Source of the DNA: SABY01 sp964523795
GTDB lineage: Bacteria; Bacteroidota; Bacteroidia; Bacteroidales; 4484-276
DNA: 64,000 bases
Reading direction: 5' to 3'
Assembly: GCA_964523795.1 (NCBI GenBank)
Contig: CAZGAO010000001.1
Coordinates: forward strand, 67,397 to 131,396
Shown: positions 1 to 8,072 of the stretch, in pieces
How the letters are laid out: each line of letters opens with the position of its first letter
Numbering within the stretch: the stretch's first letter is position 1
The notes under the pieces: model-generated
What the model was told of the DNA's origin: nothing
The model's database searches: none
Seen by the model: the letters and a program-made list of their open reading frames with translations, nothing else
Made by a program: the position numbers and the translations under genes

Positions 1-339
1 CCCGGATGGCAGGTAGCCAACGAGGGTAAACTTACGGTGGCTCTCGACATCACTATTAGCGATGAATTAAGAAAAGAAGGAATAGCTCGCGATTTGGTCA
101 ATAAAATACAAAACCTTCGCAAGGACAAGGGCTACGAGGTAGTTGACCATATTTATTTAGAGATACAAAATTCATCACAGGAAATTAATCAGGCTATTGC
201 GCATAATTTTGATTACATTTGTTCGGAAACTTTGGCAAAATCCCTCCTCATGGTCGATCACATCAACGATGGTCATGGTGAGCTTGCTGCCCTTGCTGAC
301 GATCTCGAAACCCGCATCAAAATTGAAAAGGCGGGATAA
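1..339 (+). CDS. ileS: Isoleucyl-tRNA synthetase, C-terminal end (partial)
   Basis: This is the last 112 codons of a gene that enters from the left edge; the frame is open from base 1. It reads PGWQVANEGKLTVALDITIS and continues with DELRKEGIARDLVNKIQNLRK, the conserved C-terminal tRNA anticodon-binding region of bacterial and eukaryotic-type IleRS. The enzyme charges tRNA-Ile in the cytoplasm. A GTG at position 37 could be mistaken for a start, but the protein-like sequence continues upstream of it. The following genes (a DksA-like zinc finger, then lspA) match the order commonly seen next to ileS in Bacteroidota, which supports the call. Confidence 0.93.
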   Translation, partial: PGWQVANEGKLTVALDITISDELRKEGIARDLVNKIQNLRKDKGYEVVDHIYLEIQNSSQEINQAIAHNFDYICSETLAKSLLMVDHINDGHGELAALADDLETRIKIEKAG

Positions 340-372
340 TTAAAAATAGGAACATTTAAAACCAGTTTTTTT

Positions 373-795
373 ATGACGAATACTAATATGGATAATGCAG
401 CACAAACAGCGGTAAGAACCAAGTACAGTGCAGAGGAACTCGGGGAGTTCAAGGCGATAATTATGGATAAACTCGAAAAAGCCAGGGCCGACCTCGACCT
501 GCTTACCGAGGCCTATACAAATAACAACGAACACGACACCAACGACACCTCGCCTACTTTTAAAGTATTGGAAGAAGGCTACAACGTGATGTCGAAAGAG
601 GAAAACAGTCGCCTTGCTGCCCGCCAGCAAAAATTTATTACCAACCTCGAAAATGCACTAATCCGCATCAAAAACGGAACTTATGGCATTTGCAGAGCAA
701 CGGGCAAACTGATATCGAAAGAACGCCTGCGTAGCGTGCCTCATGCTACCCTGTGCATCGATGCAAAGCTGGAACAAGGCAATCAACGGAAATAA
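373..795 (+). CDS. TraR/DksA-family zinc finger regulator
   Basis: A 140-residue protein with a long predicted helical hairpin (about residues 20-100) followed by a short zinc-finger-like tail. The tail GICRATGKLISKERLRSVPH is diagnostic of the Bacteroidota TraR/DksA family. Only two cysteines remain (C107 and C128), so a classical four-cysteine zinc site is not present; this is also seen in relatives of this phylum. DksA-type proteins bind in the RNA polymerase secondary channel and modulate initiation, often with ppGpp. It lies 33 bp after ileS and is followed by a strong hairpin with a T-run, so ileS and this gene are probably one transcript. The exact physiological role in this organism is not visible from the sequence. 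Confidence 0.88.
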   Translation: MTNTNMDNAAQTAVRTKYSAEELGEFKAIIMDKLEKARADLDLLTEAYTNNNEHDTNDTSPTFKVLEEGYNVMSKEENSRLAARQQKFITNLENALIRIKNGTYGICRATGKLISKERLRSVPHATLCIDAKLEQGNQRK

Positions 796-828
796 TTTTG
801 ACGCTAAAAAACTGGCATCAAAACACTG

Positions 829-864
829 ACCCTGTCATTATTCAAAATATTGACAGGGTTTTTG
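829..864 (+). terminator. Rho-independent terminator after the DksA-like gene
   Basis: The 9-base arms ACCCTGTCA (829-837) and TGACAGGGT (851-859) pair perfectly around a 13-base loop and are followed by a run of T. It separates the ileS/dksA-like unit from lspA. Confidence 0.85.
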
Positions 865-916
865 TGCCTCTTAACCACTCGTTTATCAACCCACTTTTCA
901 ACCGCTAATCTTTACT

Positions 917-1612
917 TTGAAAAAATCACTTATCCTCATTTTCCTTATACTGCTTACCGACCAGATACTCAAATTCTGGATCAAGCTCAACATGACCATC
1001 GGCGAGGAGTTTACCGTATTCGACAATTGGTTTATCATCCATTTTACCGAAAACGAGGGCATGGCTTTCGGCTTGTCTTTTGGCGGCGAATTTGGTAAAC
1101 TCGCCCTCAGCCTTTTCAGACTTGCCGCTATCGTGGCCATTGGCTGGTATTTGATGGATCTGGTAAAGAAAAAAATGCCCTCCGGCCTAATTCTTAGCAT
1201 AAGCCTGATTTTGGCCGGTGCCTTGGGCAATTTAATCGACAGCGCATTTTACGGTCTTATATTTAGCAATTCCTCATTTCATAGCATGGCTGCCCTCTTC
1301 CCCGAAGGTGGCGGTTACAGCTCCTTTCTTCACGGCAAGGTGGTTGACATGTTTTATTTCCCCATCATCCAGGGCTTCTATCCCTCCTGGTTTCCCTTCT
1401 GGGGCGGGGAGTCCTTTGTGTTTTTCCGGCCGGTTTTCAATATTGCCGATTCGGCCATCACCACCGGTGTTTTAAGTTTGATAATATTCCAGCGCAAATT
1501 CTTTTTGCGCCCGCATGGTTCGCAGCACGATAGCGAGGAAGGCACTGCCGAAGATGGCTTTCAGAATAACGAAGCTCCCGAAGAAAACGAGGATTTCACT
1601 GTAAAGGAGTAA
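917..1612 (+). CDS. lspA: Lipoprotein signal peptidase (signal peptidase II)
   Basis: This inner-membrane aspartyl protease cleaves signal peptides from prolipoproteins after lipid attachment. The 231-residue protein has four hydrophobic segments. The catalytic aspartates are visible in VVDMF (D144) and FNIADSAIT (D178), and the conserved GNLID (D108) and the N-terminal TDQILKFWIK (D15) are also present. Compared with the roughly 165-residue E. coli enzyme it has a loop between GNLID and VVDMF and a polar C-terminal tail rich in Glu, as in other Bacteroidota enzymes. The start is a TTG; no in-frame ATG fits better, because the first TM begins immediately after it. Several lipoproteins in this window are its likely substrates. 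Confidence 0.93.
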   Translation: MKKSLILIFLILLTDQILKFWIKLNMTIGEEFTVFDNWFIIHFTENEGMAFGLSFGGEFGKLALSLFRLAAIVAIGWYLMDLVKKKMPSGLILSISLILAGALGNLIDSAFYGLIFSNSSFHSMAALFPEGGGYSSFLHGKVVDMFYFPIIQGFYPSWFPFWGGESFVFFRPVFNIADSAITTGVLSLIIFQRKFFLRPHGSQHDSEEGTAEDGFQNNEAPEENEDFTVKE

Positions 1613-1665
1613 ATAGTACTTGACCTTAAAGTAACAGTTAGAAAAATATACGATTTGAGATTTAA

Positions 1666-1753
1666 GATTTAAGATGTTGGTGATATTCCGCACAATCTAA
1701 AATCTCCAATTATCAATCTAAAATCAAAAAAAACCGACCTTACGGAGAGACTC
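1666..1753 (+). repeat. Dispersed AT-rich repeat, copy 1
   Basis: This stretch (core GATGTTGGTGATATTC, then CACAATCTAAAATC and AATCTAAAATCAAAAAA) recurs with few differences at 12337-12416. It contains the short inverted words GATTTAAGAT and ATCTAAAATC. It is non-coding and sits between lspA and the thioredoxin-like gene. Confidence 0.75.
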
Positions 1754-1771
1754 TAATCAAACAAGAAGATT

Positions 1772-2326
1772 ATGGCAGCAACACCCACCACACAGATTCC
1801 CCTCGGCTTCGATGCCCCGGATTTTAAACTCCCTGACATGGTTTCAGGAAAAGACCTTAGCCTCGCTGATCTTAAATCGGACAAGGCCACTGTCGTTGTT
1901 TTTATCTGCAACCATTGCCCCTACGTTATCCACATCATCGATGAACTGGTGAAGGTGGGAAAAGATTACATCCCGAAAGGTGCATCCTTTATGATGATCA
2001 ACGCCAACGATGTAGCCAACTATCCTGATGATGCCCCGGACAAAATGGTAGAGTTTGCACGCGATCGCGATTTCCCCTTTCCCTATCTTTACGATGAGAG
2101 CCAGGAGGTGGCCAAAGCTTACGATGCAGCATGTACGCCCGATTTTAGTGTTTTCGATGGAGATATGAAATGTGTGTATCGCGGGCAGTTCGATGATTCG
2201 CGACCCAAAAATGATAAGCCCCTTACCGGTGCCGACTTGCGCCACACCCTCGATCTTATCCTGGCCGCTAAACCAGTTCCCACCGCACAAGTGCCAAGCA
2301 TTGGTTGCAATATTAAATGGAAATAG
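1772..2326 (+). CDS. Thioredoxin-like peroxiredoxin-family protein
   Basis: A 184-residue soluble protein with a thioredoxin fold of the AhpC/TSA type. The active-site segment is CNHCPYV (C46 and C49), typical of a family annotated as thioredoxin or redoxin domain proteins. The cis-proline region TPDFSVFD and the C-terminal SIGCNIKWK, with a third conserved cysteine, match that family. It has no signal peptide, so it should act in the cytoplasm, probably as a thiol-dependent peroxidase or disulfide reductase; the substrate is unknown. It has its own upstream region (the dispersed repeat) and is followed 24 bp later by rhaD, which has its own promoter-like box. Confidence 0.85.
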   Translation: MAATPTTQIPLGFDAPDFKLPDMVSGKDLSLADLKSDKATVVVFICNHCPYVIHIIDELVKVGKDYIPKGASFMMINANDVANYPDDAPDKMVEFARDRDFPFPYLYDESQEVAKAYDAACTPDFSVFDGDMKCVYRGQFDDSRPKNDKPLTGADLRHTLDLILAAKPVPTAQVPSIGCNIKWK

Positions 2327-2338
2327 CCATGATTTCCG

Positions 2339-2346
2339 TATTTTTG
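2339..2346 (+). promoter_or_regulatory. -7 box (TAnnTTTG) before rhaD
   Basis: TATTTTTG matches the Bacteroidetes -7 consensus and ends only 4 bases before the rhaD ATG, which would give an essentially leaderless transcript. No -33 TTTG is obvious at 19-21 bases. It may be coincidental. Confidence 0.35.
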
Positions 2347-2350
2347 GCGG

Positions 2351-3178
2351 ATGAAACTTAACAGAGCCGTCCGTGAAGAAATATGCCGTATCGCCGAAAC
2401 GGCAGGCTACCTTTGGCAAAAAGGCTGGGCCGAATGCAATGGCGGAAACATATCTTTAAATCTTACTGCAAAAGCCAAAGAGCGGATAAGGCAAGCTCCG
2501 GCCATGGCCGATCCCGTGCCGCTTGCCGGGCAGGTAAAAGTCCTGAACAATCAACTTTTTTATATTACCGGAGCCGGTACACGCATGCGCGATGTGGCAC
2601 GTGCCCCGCTCGATAATGCCTGCATCATTCGCATTTTGCAAGAAGGCAAGGCTTATGAAATCATCGCAGGCCAAAATATCAAGCCCACCTCGGAACTTTC
2701 CTCGCATTTGGCCATCCATCAATTTATGCAGCATTCCGGGCATCCGGGCAGGGTGGTTTTGCACACCCATCCCACCGATTTGATTGCGCTGACGCATTGT
2801 CCGCCCTTTTTGGATGCCGCGCATCTTAGCCGCACGCTATGGTCGATGATACCCGAAACCCGCGTGCTTGTGCCCAAAGGCGTAGGCATCGTCCCCTACA
2901 CCCTTACCGGAACGCAGGCACTTGCCCAGGCCACCATCGGCCAACTGCAAAATCATGATATTATATTATGGGAAAAACATGGCGTACTTGCCATTGGCGA
3001 AGATATCCTCACTTGTTTTGATGCCATCGATGCTTTGTCAAAATCCGCACAAATTTATCTTAACGCACGCATAGCCGGCCACGAGCCTCAGGGTTTAAGC
3101 GATGAGCAGTTGGATGAACTGGCTGCGGCTTTTGGGATTAAAGCTGTCGCAGACCTTCGGCCTGCCGGTGATTGTTGA
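2351..3178 (+). CDS. rhaD: Rhamnulose-1-phosphate aldolase
   Basis: A class II zinc aldolase that splits L-rhamnulose-1-phosphate into dihydroxyacetone phosphate and L-lactaldehyde. The 275-residue length matches the family. The N-terminal AGYLWQKGWAECNGGNIS carries the phosphate-binding GGN-S motif. Zinc ligands are visible as HTH (H138, H140) and in LWEKHG (H210), and the catalytic acid is E115 in SELSSH; these positions are within three residues of the E. coli RhaD numbering as I know it. No other rhamnose genes (rhaA, rhaB, rhaT) lie beside it in this window, so the pathway must be completed elsewhere. A fuculose-phosphate aldolase identity is less likely, given the length and N-terminus. 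Confidence 0.88.
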   Translation: MKLNRAVREEICRIAETAGYLWQKGWAECNGGNISLNLTAKAKERIRQAPAMADPVPLAGQVKVLNNQLFYITGAGTRMRDVARAPLDNACIIRILQEGKAYEIIAGQNIKPTSELSSHLAIHQFMQHSGHPGRVVLHTHPTDLIALTHCPPFLDAAHLSRTLWSMIPETRVLVPKGVGIVPYTLTGTQALAQATIGQLQNHDIILWEKHGVLAIGEDILTCFDAIDALSKSAQIYLNARIAGHEPQGLSDEQLDELAAAFGIKAVADLRPAGDC

Positions 3179-3291
3179 GTGGCATTATGCTTTGATATTT
3201 CAGGCTTTCAGCCTGCGAGCTTGGTATCCAGGTAAGATTTGATTTTGAATTGAACAAGTAAAGAACCGTGCGACCATGCCAAAAAAAAATT

Positions 3292-3299
3292 TACTTTTG
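3292..3299 (+). promoter_or_regulatory. -7 box (TAnnTTTG) before the Asp-box T9SS gene
   Basis: TACTTTTG is an exact match to TAnnTTTG. It would place the transcript start near 3305, which argues that the ATG at 3348, not the one at 3276, is the start of the next gene. Confidence 0.5.
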
Positions 3300-3347
3300 A
3301 TGCTTCAAACAAAATGGAATTATACTCACTCAATCAAAACAATAACA

Positions 3348-6071
3348 ATGACTAAACTTACTCAACGGAATTTTGGCTTCCTCCTCCTGTCGCTTGCCCT
3401 ATTATTAGGGGTAGTATTAAGCATGACCAGAGAAAGCAAAGAAGAAAAACGCGAAAAATATGCGGCCTTTCTTCATCATAAAGCTGCGGCAATGGAACAG
3501 CCTACCGAAGCGGAGCTTGCCGAAATGCCCAAACCAACCCATCCCGACAAGGCACAGATGCAGGATTATTTTATGACCCATGATCCGGCTACCGGCATCG
3601 TACCCAAAGAACGACTCATGCAAAATTATCTAGCTGTTAAAAACCAGGCTACACTAAAAGCCACCAACGATGTGGATCTGGAATGGCAGGGCACCTCGGC
3701 AGAAATGGGCGGACGTACCCGCGCCATTATGTGGGATCCCAACGATGCGGCCGGAAAAAAGGTGTGGGCTGGTGGCGTTACCGGAGGCTTGTGGTATCGC
3801 GATGATATCACCAACGACAATGTGGAATGGCAGCCGGTGGATGATTTCTGGAGTTCGCTCAACATCAGTTGCATTACCCACGATCCCAACGACCCCATGA
3901 CTTTTTATGTTGGCACAGGCGAATCGCAAACCGCGCTTATCATTTACCGCGAATCCTCGGGTGTGGGCGATGGCATCTGGAAATCGGATGATGGCGGCCT
4001 GAGCTGGAATCTGATGGAAACTACCCTCGATTTCGAATATGTCAATGATATTGTGATAAGAGACGAAAACGGAACCAGCGTAATTTATGCGGCTGTGGTT
4101 TCGGGAATTTATCGGGGCGCGGTGCATCAAAGCGAACCATCGGATGGTGTTTTCCGCTCGATGGATGGCGGCGCTACTTGGGAGCAGGTGCTTCCCAACA
4201 TGCCTGAACTGGATCAGCCCTACGCCCCGGCGGATATCGAAATGGGTGCCGATGGCCGCTTGTATGTAGGAACCATGCAAAACGTAAACATCGATGGTGG
4301 TGCCACCATCCTATACTCCGATGAGGGCACACCGGGAAGCTGGACGATTTTTGATGATTATGTTGAAATTATCCAAAACAACAGCCAATTTTATATCCCC
4401 GGAAGGGTAATGATGGCCGCCGCTCCCTCGGACGAAAATATTGTGTATGCCGCCATTGCCGCCGGCTACACCAGCGATTTTAACAGATATGCCGGGCGGT
4501 ACATTATCAAATCGACAGACAAAGGGGAGAGCTGGAATCCCATCGACATCCCCGACAACGACTGGTCAACACTGGCCTGGCATGCCTTTATCATTAAGGT
4601 GGATCCCAACGATCCGCAGTCTGTTTTTACCGGCGGTCTCGATATGTGGAAGACCGAAAACAGTGGCAATAGCTGGTATCATATCTCCGATTGGTCTCTG
4701 ATGTATTATGGCGGTGGCGACGATTATATCCATGCCGACCAACACGCCATTGCCTTTAAGCCCGGCAGCTCTACCGAGTTTATCTGCGGCAGCGATGGCG
4801 GCGTTTTTTATACCACCTCAGCCACGAATACCTATCCGGTTTTTGAACAAAAAAACCAGGGCTACAACACCCTCCAGTTTTATACCTGCGATATTGTGCC
4901 CGACCCGGGAAATCCCTTGTACGTAGGCGGGCTTCAGGACAACGGAACCCTGCTTTATCAAAATCAACCCCTTTCGATTAATAATATGATCGATGGCGGC
5001 GATGGGGCTTATTGCTTCTTTGATGATGCCGAGCAAATCCTCATCACCTCGGTTTATTATAACGATTACACTGTTTTTTACAACTGGAATTATTATGATG
5101 ATTTTGATGATAACAGCGGCATTTTTATCAATCCTGCCGATTTCGATACCCAAAACAATATTTTGTACGCCAACCGGGTAAACTTTACGGGTGGCTACAC
5201 CAACCAGTTGCTGCGCGTGGATGGGATTCCTTTTAACATCGATATGGATCCCCTGCCTTTGCAAACCGGAACGAATGTTTATTTCTCGCACATCAAAGTT
5301 TCGCCTTATGCACCCGCAGGCACATCCACCCTTTTTATCGGCACCCAAACGGGTCAGGTTTTCAGGGTGGGCAATGCCCAAAGTTATCAACTGGACTTGA
5401 CCGAGATTACCGGCGAGGACTTCCCTCTGGCCTACGTTTCGAGTATTGCCGTAGGGCAAAGTGAAGATGTGCTGCTGGTAACTTTTTCGAATTATGGTGT
5501 GGAATCGGTATGGCAAACCATCGATGGTGGCGAAAGCTGGACTAATGTGGAAGGCAACTTGCCGGACATTCCCATTCGCTGGGCTTTGTATCATCCGGCC
5601 AACGATGAGCAGGTAATGCTGGCCACCGAGCTGGGCATCTGGACAACAAACTGGCTAAGTGCTGAAGATGTTGTGTGGAATCAAAATGCTGCCGGCATGG
5701 CCAACGTGCGTGTGGATATGCTCAGTTTGCGCGAAAGCGATAATACTGTCCTGGCTGCTACTCATGGCCGGGGTTTGTTCACCGCACTGTTTCCGCTCGA
5801 TCCTACCATTTCGGTTCCCGAACGCCAAAGTGAAGTGCTGAGCGTATTTCCCAACCCAAGCCAGGGTGTGATAAACCTGCGTTTGGATGCACAGGCAATT
5901 CCCAACACGGTTGCAGTGCTGGATATAGCAGGGAAACAAGTGATGAAGCTGAATACCCATGGGCAGAGCTTGCAATCTTTCGATCTTTCGCATTTGCCCA
6001 AAGGGAGCTATATTTTGAAAGCAGATATTGGTGGTAAAATTCGCACGGAGAAAATTATTTTGAAGTATTAA
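3348..6071 (+). CDS. Secreted Asp-box beta-propeller protein, T9SS type A sorting domain
   Basis: A 907-residue exported protein. From the ATG at 3348 the N-terminus TKLTQRNFGFLLLSLALLLG is a signal peptide; an upstream ATG at 3276 would add 24 polar residues and lies before the promoter box. The body contains repeated Asp-box motifs (IWKSDDGGLSWN, VFRSMDGGATWEQ, IIKSTDKGESWN, VWQTIDGGESWT) typical of sialidase/VPS10-like beta-propellers. The C-terminus has the T9SS sorting domain: VFPNPSQGVINLRL, then a final KIRTEKIILKY. It should cross the outer membrane through T9SS and be released or anchored at the surface. No catalytic sialidase residues are obvious, so the role may be binding or adhesion. 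It is monocistronic. Confidence 0.85.
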   Translation: MTKLTQRNFGFLLLSLALLLGVVLSMTRESKEEKREKYAAFLHHKAAAMEQPTEAELAEMPKPTHPDKAQMQDYFMTHDPATGIVPKERLMQNYLAVKNQATLKATNDVDLEWQGTSAEMGGRTRAIMWDPNDAAGKKVWAGGVTGGLWYRDDITNDNVEWQPVDDFWSSLNISCITHDPNDPMTFYVGTGESQTALIIYRESSGVGDGIWKSDDGGLSWNLMETTLDFEYVNDIVIRDENGTSVIYAAVVSGIYRGAVHQSEPSDGVFRSMDGGATWEQVLPNMPELDQPYAPADIEMGADGRLYVGTMQNVNIDGGATILYSDEGTPGSWTIFDDYVEIIQNNSQFYIPGRVMMAAAPSDENIVYAAIAAGYTSDFNRYAGRYIIKSTDKGESWNPIDIPDNDWSTLAWHAFIIKVDPNDPQSVFTGGLDMWKTENSGNSWYHISDWSLMYYGGGDDYIHADQHAIAFKPGSSTEFICGSDGGVFYTTSATNTYPVFEQKNQGYNTLQFYTCDIVPDPGNPLYVGGLQDNGTLLYQNQPLSINNMIDGGDGAYCFFDDAEQILITSVYYNDYTVFYNWNYYDDFDDNSGIFINPADFDTQNNILYANRVNFTGGYTNQLLRVDGIPFNIDMDPLPLQTGTNVYFSHIKVSPYAPAGTSTLFIGTQTGQVFRVGNAQSYQLDLTEITGEDFPLAYVSSIAVGQSEDVLLVTFSNYGVESVWQTIDGGESWTNVEGNLPDIPIRWALYHPANDEQVMLATELGIWTTNWLSAEDVVWNQNAAGMANVRVDMLSLRESDNTVLAATHGRGLFTALFPLDPTISVPERQSEVLSVFPNPSQGVINLRLDAQAIPNTVAVLDIAGKQVMKLNTHGQSLQSFDLSHLPKGSYILKADIGGKIRTEKIILKY

Positions 6072-6087
6072 GTGTTAATGCCGCATA

Positions 6088-6231
6088 AGATTTTTCCTGC
6101 CGCACCTGCGGCATCGAAACGACAAAGCCCCAGGGCTATGAATGGGGTGAGAGAATGTGGGTGCTTCACGCCCACATTATCTCACCTCCCACCCGTTCCG
6201 GCGGTGTCATTGGTAACGCAGTGAGGAATCT
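6088..6231 (+). repeat. Dispersed palindromic element with variable stem, copy 1
   Basis: This fills most of the 300-base gap after the T9SS gene. A conserved left block (CTGCCGCACCTGCGGCATCG, then AAACGACA) and a conserved right block (GTCATTGGTAACGCAGTGAGG, shortened here, then AATCTC) flank a long hairpin whose arms are 6146-6163 and 6169-6186. The same architecture with unrelated stem sequence occurs at 20271-20412. No protein is encoded. The hairpin may also act as a transcription end. Confidence 0.75.
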
Positions 6232-6360
6232 CCTAGTAATCTGTTTCTAACCAAAGCATGTCATTGGTATGCCGCAAGCGCGGGACTTCGCTCCGTATAA
6301 TCTCATTATGCCCCAAAACCTTCAATAAGAAATTGTCTAAAAAATCACTTTAATATCGTT

Positions 6361-6368
6361 TATATTTG
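6361..6368 (+). promoter_or_regulatory. -7 box (TAnnTTTG) before the RecD-like helicase
   Basis: TATATTTG matches the Bacteroidetes -7 element and ends 4 bases before the ATG, so a leaderless or near-leaderless transcript is possible. Confidence 0.4.
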
Positions 6369-6372
6369 CCGA

Positions 6373-7803
6373 ATGGAAATTAAGCAGGTCGAAGATTTAT
6401 TGTTTCAATATTTCCCCTTTGAACCTACCGAGGGGCAGCGCATTTTAATTATTGCCCTGGCCGAGTTTATTTTGAACCATAAGCGGATGGAGGCCTTTTT
6501 GTTCAAGGGTTATGCCGGCACAGGCAAAACAACAATTCTTAGCGCGATAGTAAAAGCGGCTCCCGCCTTAAAGTTGAAAACCGTGCTGCTGGCACCTACC
6601 GGCCGAGCTGCCAAGGTGATGGCATCCTACTCAGGCAAACAGGCACTTACCATCCACAAAAAAATCTACATGCCACGCACCACCTCTGATGGAGGTTTGC
6701 AAATGCATCGCATTGATAATCTGCACACCAATACGCTTTTTATTGTGGATGAGGCCTCGATGATTCCGGGGAAGCCCGCGCAGGAAAGCGGTTTTTATAC
6801 CAAGAGCGACTTGCTCAGCGATTTGATCGAATATGTGTACAATGGCAAAAACTGCACGCTGATCCTAATCGGCGATACAGCACAATTGCCGCCGGTGGGT
6901 GCCGATGTGTCGCCGGCCATGGATGCCCGCTTTATCGAAACTTCCTTCAGCCTGCAACTGCGCAAACTCGAGCTGCGGGAGGTGATGCGCCAGTCGTTGG
7001 AATCGGGGATACTGGCCAATGCCACCCGTATTCGCGAAAAAATTGCCGCCGAAGACTTTAACTTTCCCCTGTTTCGTTTGCACGATTATACCGACATCAA
7101 GCGCATTACCGGTGCCGAGCTGGAAGATGCCCTGATGTTTGCACACAAAGATTATGGGGACGACAAAAGCATCGTTATTACCCGATCAAACAAACGCGCC
7201 AACATTTATAACCGCGAAATAAGAAACCGCATTTTATTTAAGGAAGAGGAGATTTCGGGCGGCGACTACATGATGGTAGTGCGTAACAATTATTTTTGGC
7301 TTCCCAAAGAATCGCCGGCAGGATTTATTGCCAATGGCGATATCATCGAGATACAGAAAATCATTAAAATCAGTGAGCTTTATGGCTTTCGCTTTGCCGA
7401 TGCAGTGATCCGTCTGGTGGATTATCCCGACCATCCCGAAATAGAAACCAAGCTCATGCTCGATACCATTACCGCCGATACGCCTGCGCTTTCGTATCAG
7501 CAAAATCAGCAATTTTACAATGAAGTTTTAAAAGACTACGCCGACCTGCCGCATCGCCGACAGCAGATGGAAAAAGTAAAAAACAATGTCTGGTACAATG
7601 CCCTTCAGGTAAAATTCGCCTACGCGCTTACTTGCCACAAAACTCAGGGCGGGCAATGGGAAACCATTTTTATCGACCAGCCCTGGCTTCCCGACAATAC
7701 TTTGGACAAAGAATTTTTGCGCTGGCTCTACACTGCCGTTACCCGCGCCACCCGGCAGGTTTATCTGGTTAATTTTAAAGATGATTTTTTTGAGGGTGAT
7801 TAA
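6373..7803 (+). CDS. RecD/Dda-like superfamily 1 DNA helicase
   Basis: A 476-residue cytoplasmic ATP-dependent helicase. The Walker A motif is GYAGTGKTT (about residues 48-56), motif Ia is LLAPTGRAAKVM, Walker B is LFIVDEASM, motif III is LIGDTAQLPPVG, and the C-terminal UvrD_C_2 motifs are YALTCHKTQGGQW and WLYTAVTRATRQVYLVN. It lacks the N-terminal region of full RecD/RecD2 enzymes, so it is closer to the short Dda-type AAA_30 helicases widespread in Bacteroidota. No RecB or RecC partner is nearby. A role in replication-fork or recombination DNA unwinding is inferred from the family. Confidence 0.88.
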   Translation: MEIKQVEDLLFQYFPFEPTEGQRILIIALAEFILNHKRMEAFLFKGYAGTGKTTILSAIVKAAPALKLKTVLLAPTGRAAKVMASYSGKQALTIHKKIYMPRTTSDGGLQMHRIDNLHTNTLFIVDEASMIPGKPAQESGFYTKSDLLSDLIEYVYNGKNCTLILIGDTAQLPPVGADVSPAMDARFIETSFSLQLRKLELREVMRQSLESGILANATRIREKIAAEDFNFPLFRLHDYTDIKRITGAELEDALMFAHKDYGDDKSIVITRSNKRANIYNREIRNRILFKEEEISGGDYMMVVRNNYFWLPKESPAGFIANGDIIEIQKIIKISELYGFRFADAVIRLVDYPDHPEIETKLMLDTITADTPALSYQQNQQFYNEVLKDYADLPHRRQQMEKVKNNVWYNALQVKFAYALTCHKTQGGQWETIFIDQPWLPDNTLDKEFLRWLYTAVTRATRQVYLVNFKDDFFEGD

Positions 7804-7858
7804 TTAAATAGTCATAGCATGGCTTAAAGCGATACTAAAACTATCAAATCAAGCATAG

Positions 7859-7887
7859 TCAGGGCATGACTTCAAGTCATGCCCTGA
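7859..7887 (+). terminator. Perfect hairpin after the helicase gene
   Basis: The sequence TCAGGGCATGACTT-C-AAGTCATGCCCTGA is a perfect 14-base-pair hairpin 55 bases downstream of the helicase stop. There is no T-run after it, so it may be an unconventional terminator or an RNA-stabilising hairpin. Confidence 0.55.
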
Positions 7888-8039
7888 CATATCCTGGCTT
7901 ATGAAATGTTAAATTTTATGAAAAGGAAAGCGGTATTGGCTTACCTGAATTTTTTAATAGCTTGTATATCAAACCCAAGGAATCAATAAGGATATTTCTT
8001 AAAACGACCCCGGAAACAGAGACGAACAACAAAAAAACC

Positions 8040-8047
8040 TACCTTTG
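8040..8047 (+). promoter_or_regulatory. -7 box (TAnnTTTG) for sucA-sucB
   Basis: TACCTTTG matches the consensus exactly and lies 25 bases before the sucA ATG, a normal leader length. No clear -33 TTTG is visible at the expected distance. Confidence 0.5.
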
Positions 8048-8072
8048 TCGGTTTAAATCAAGTGCTTAAGCG

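Noticed and set aside
3348..6071. Active sialidase
   Set aside because: Asp-box repeats are present but I could not identify the arginine triad or catalytic Tyr/Glu pair.
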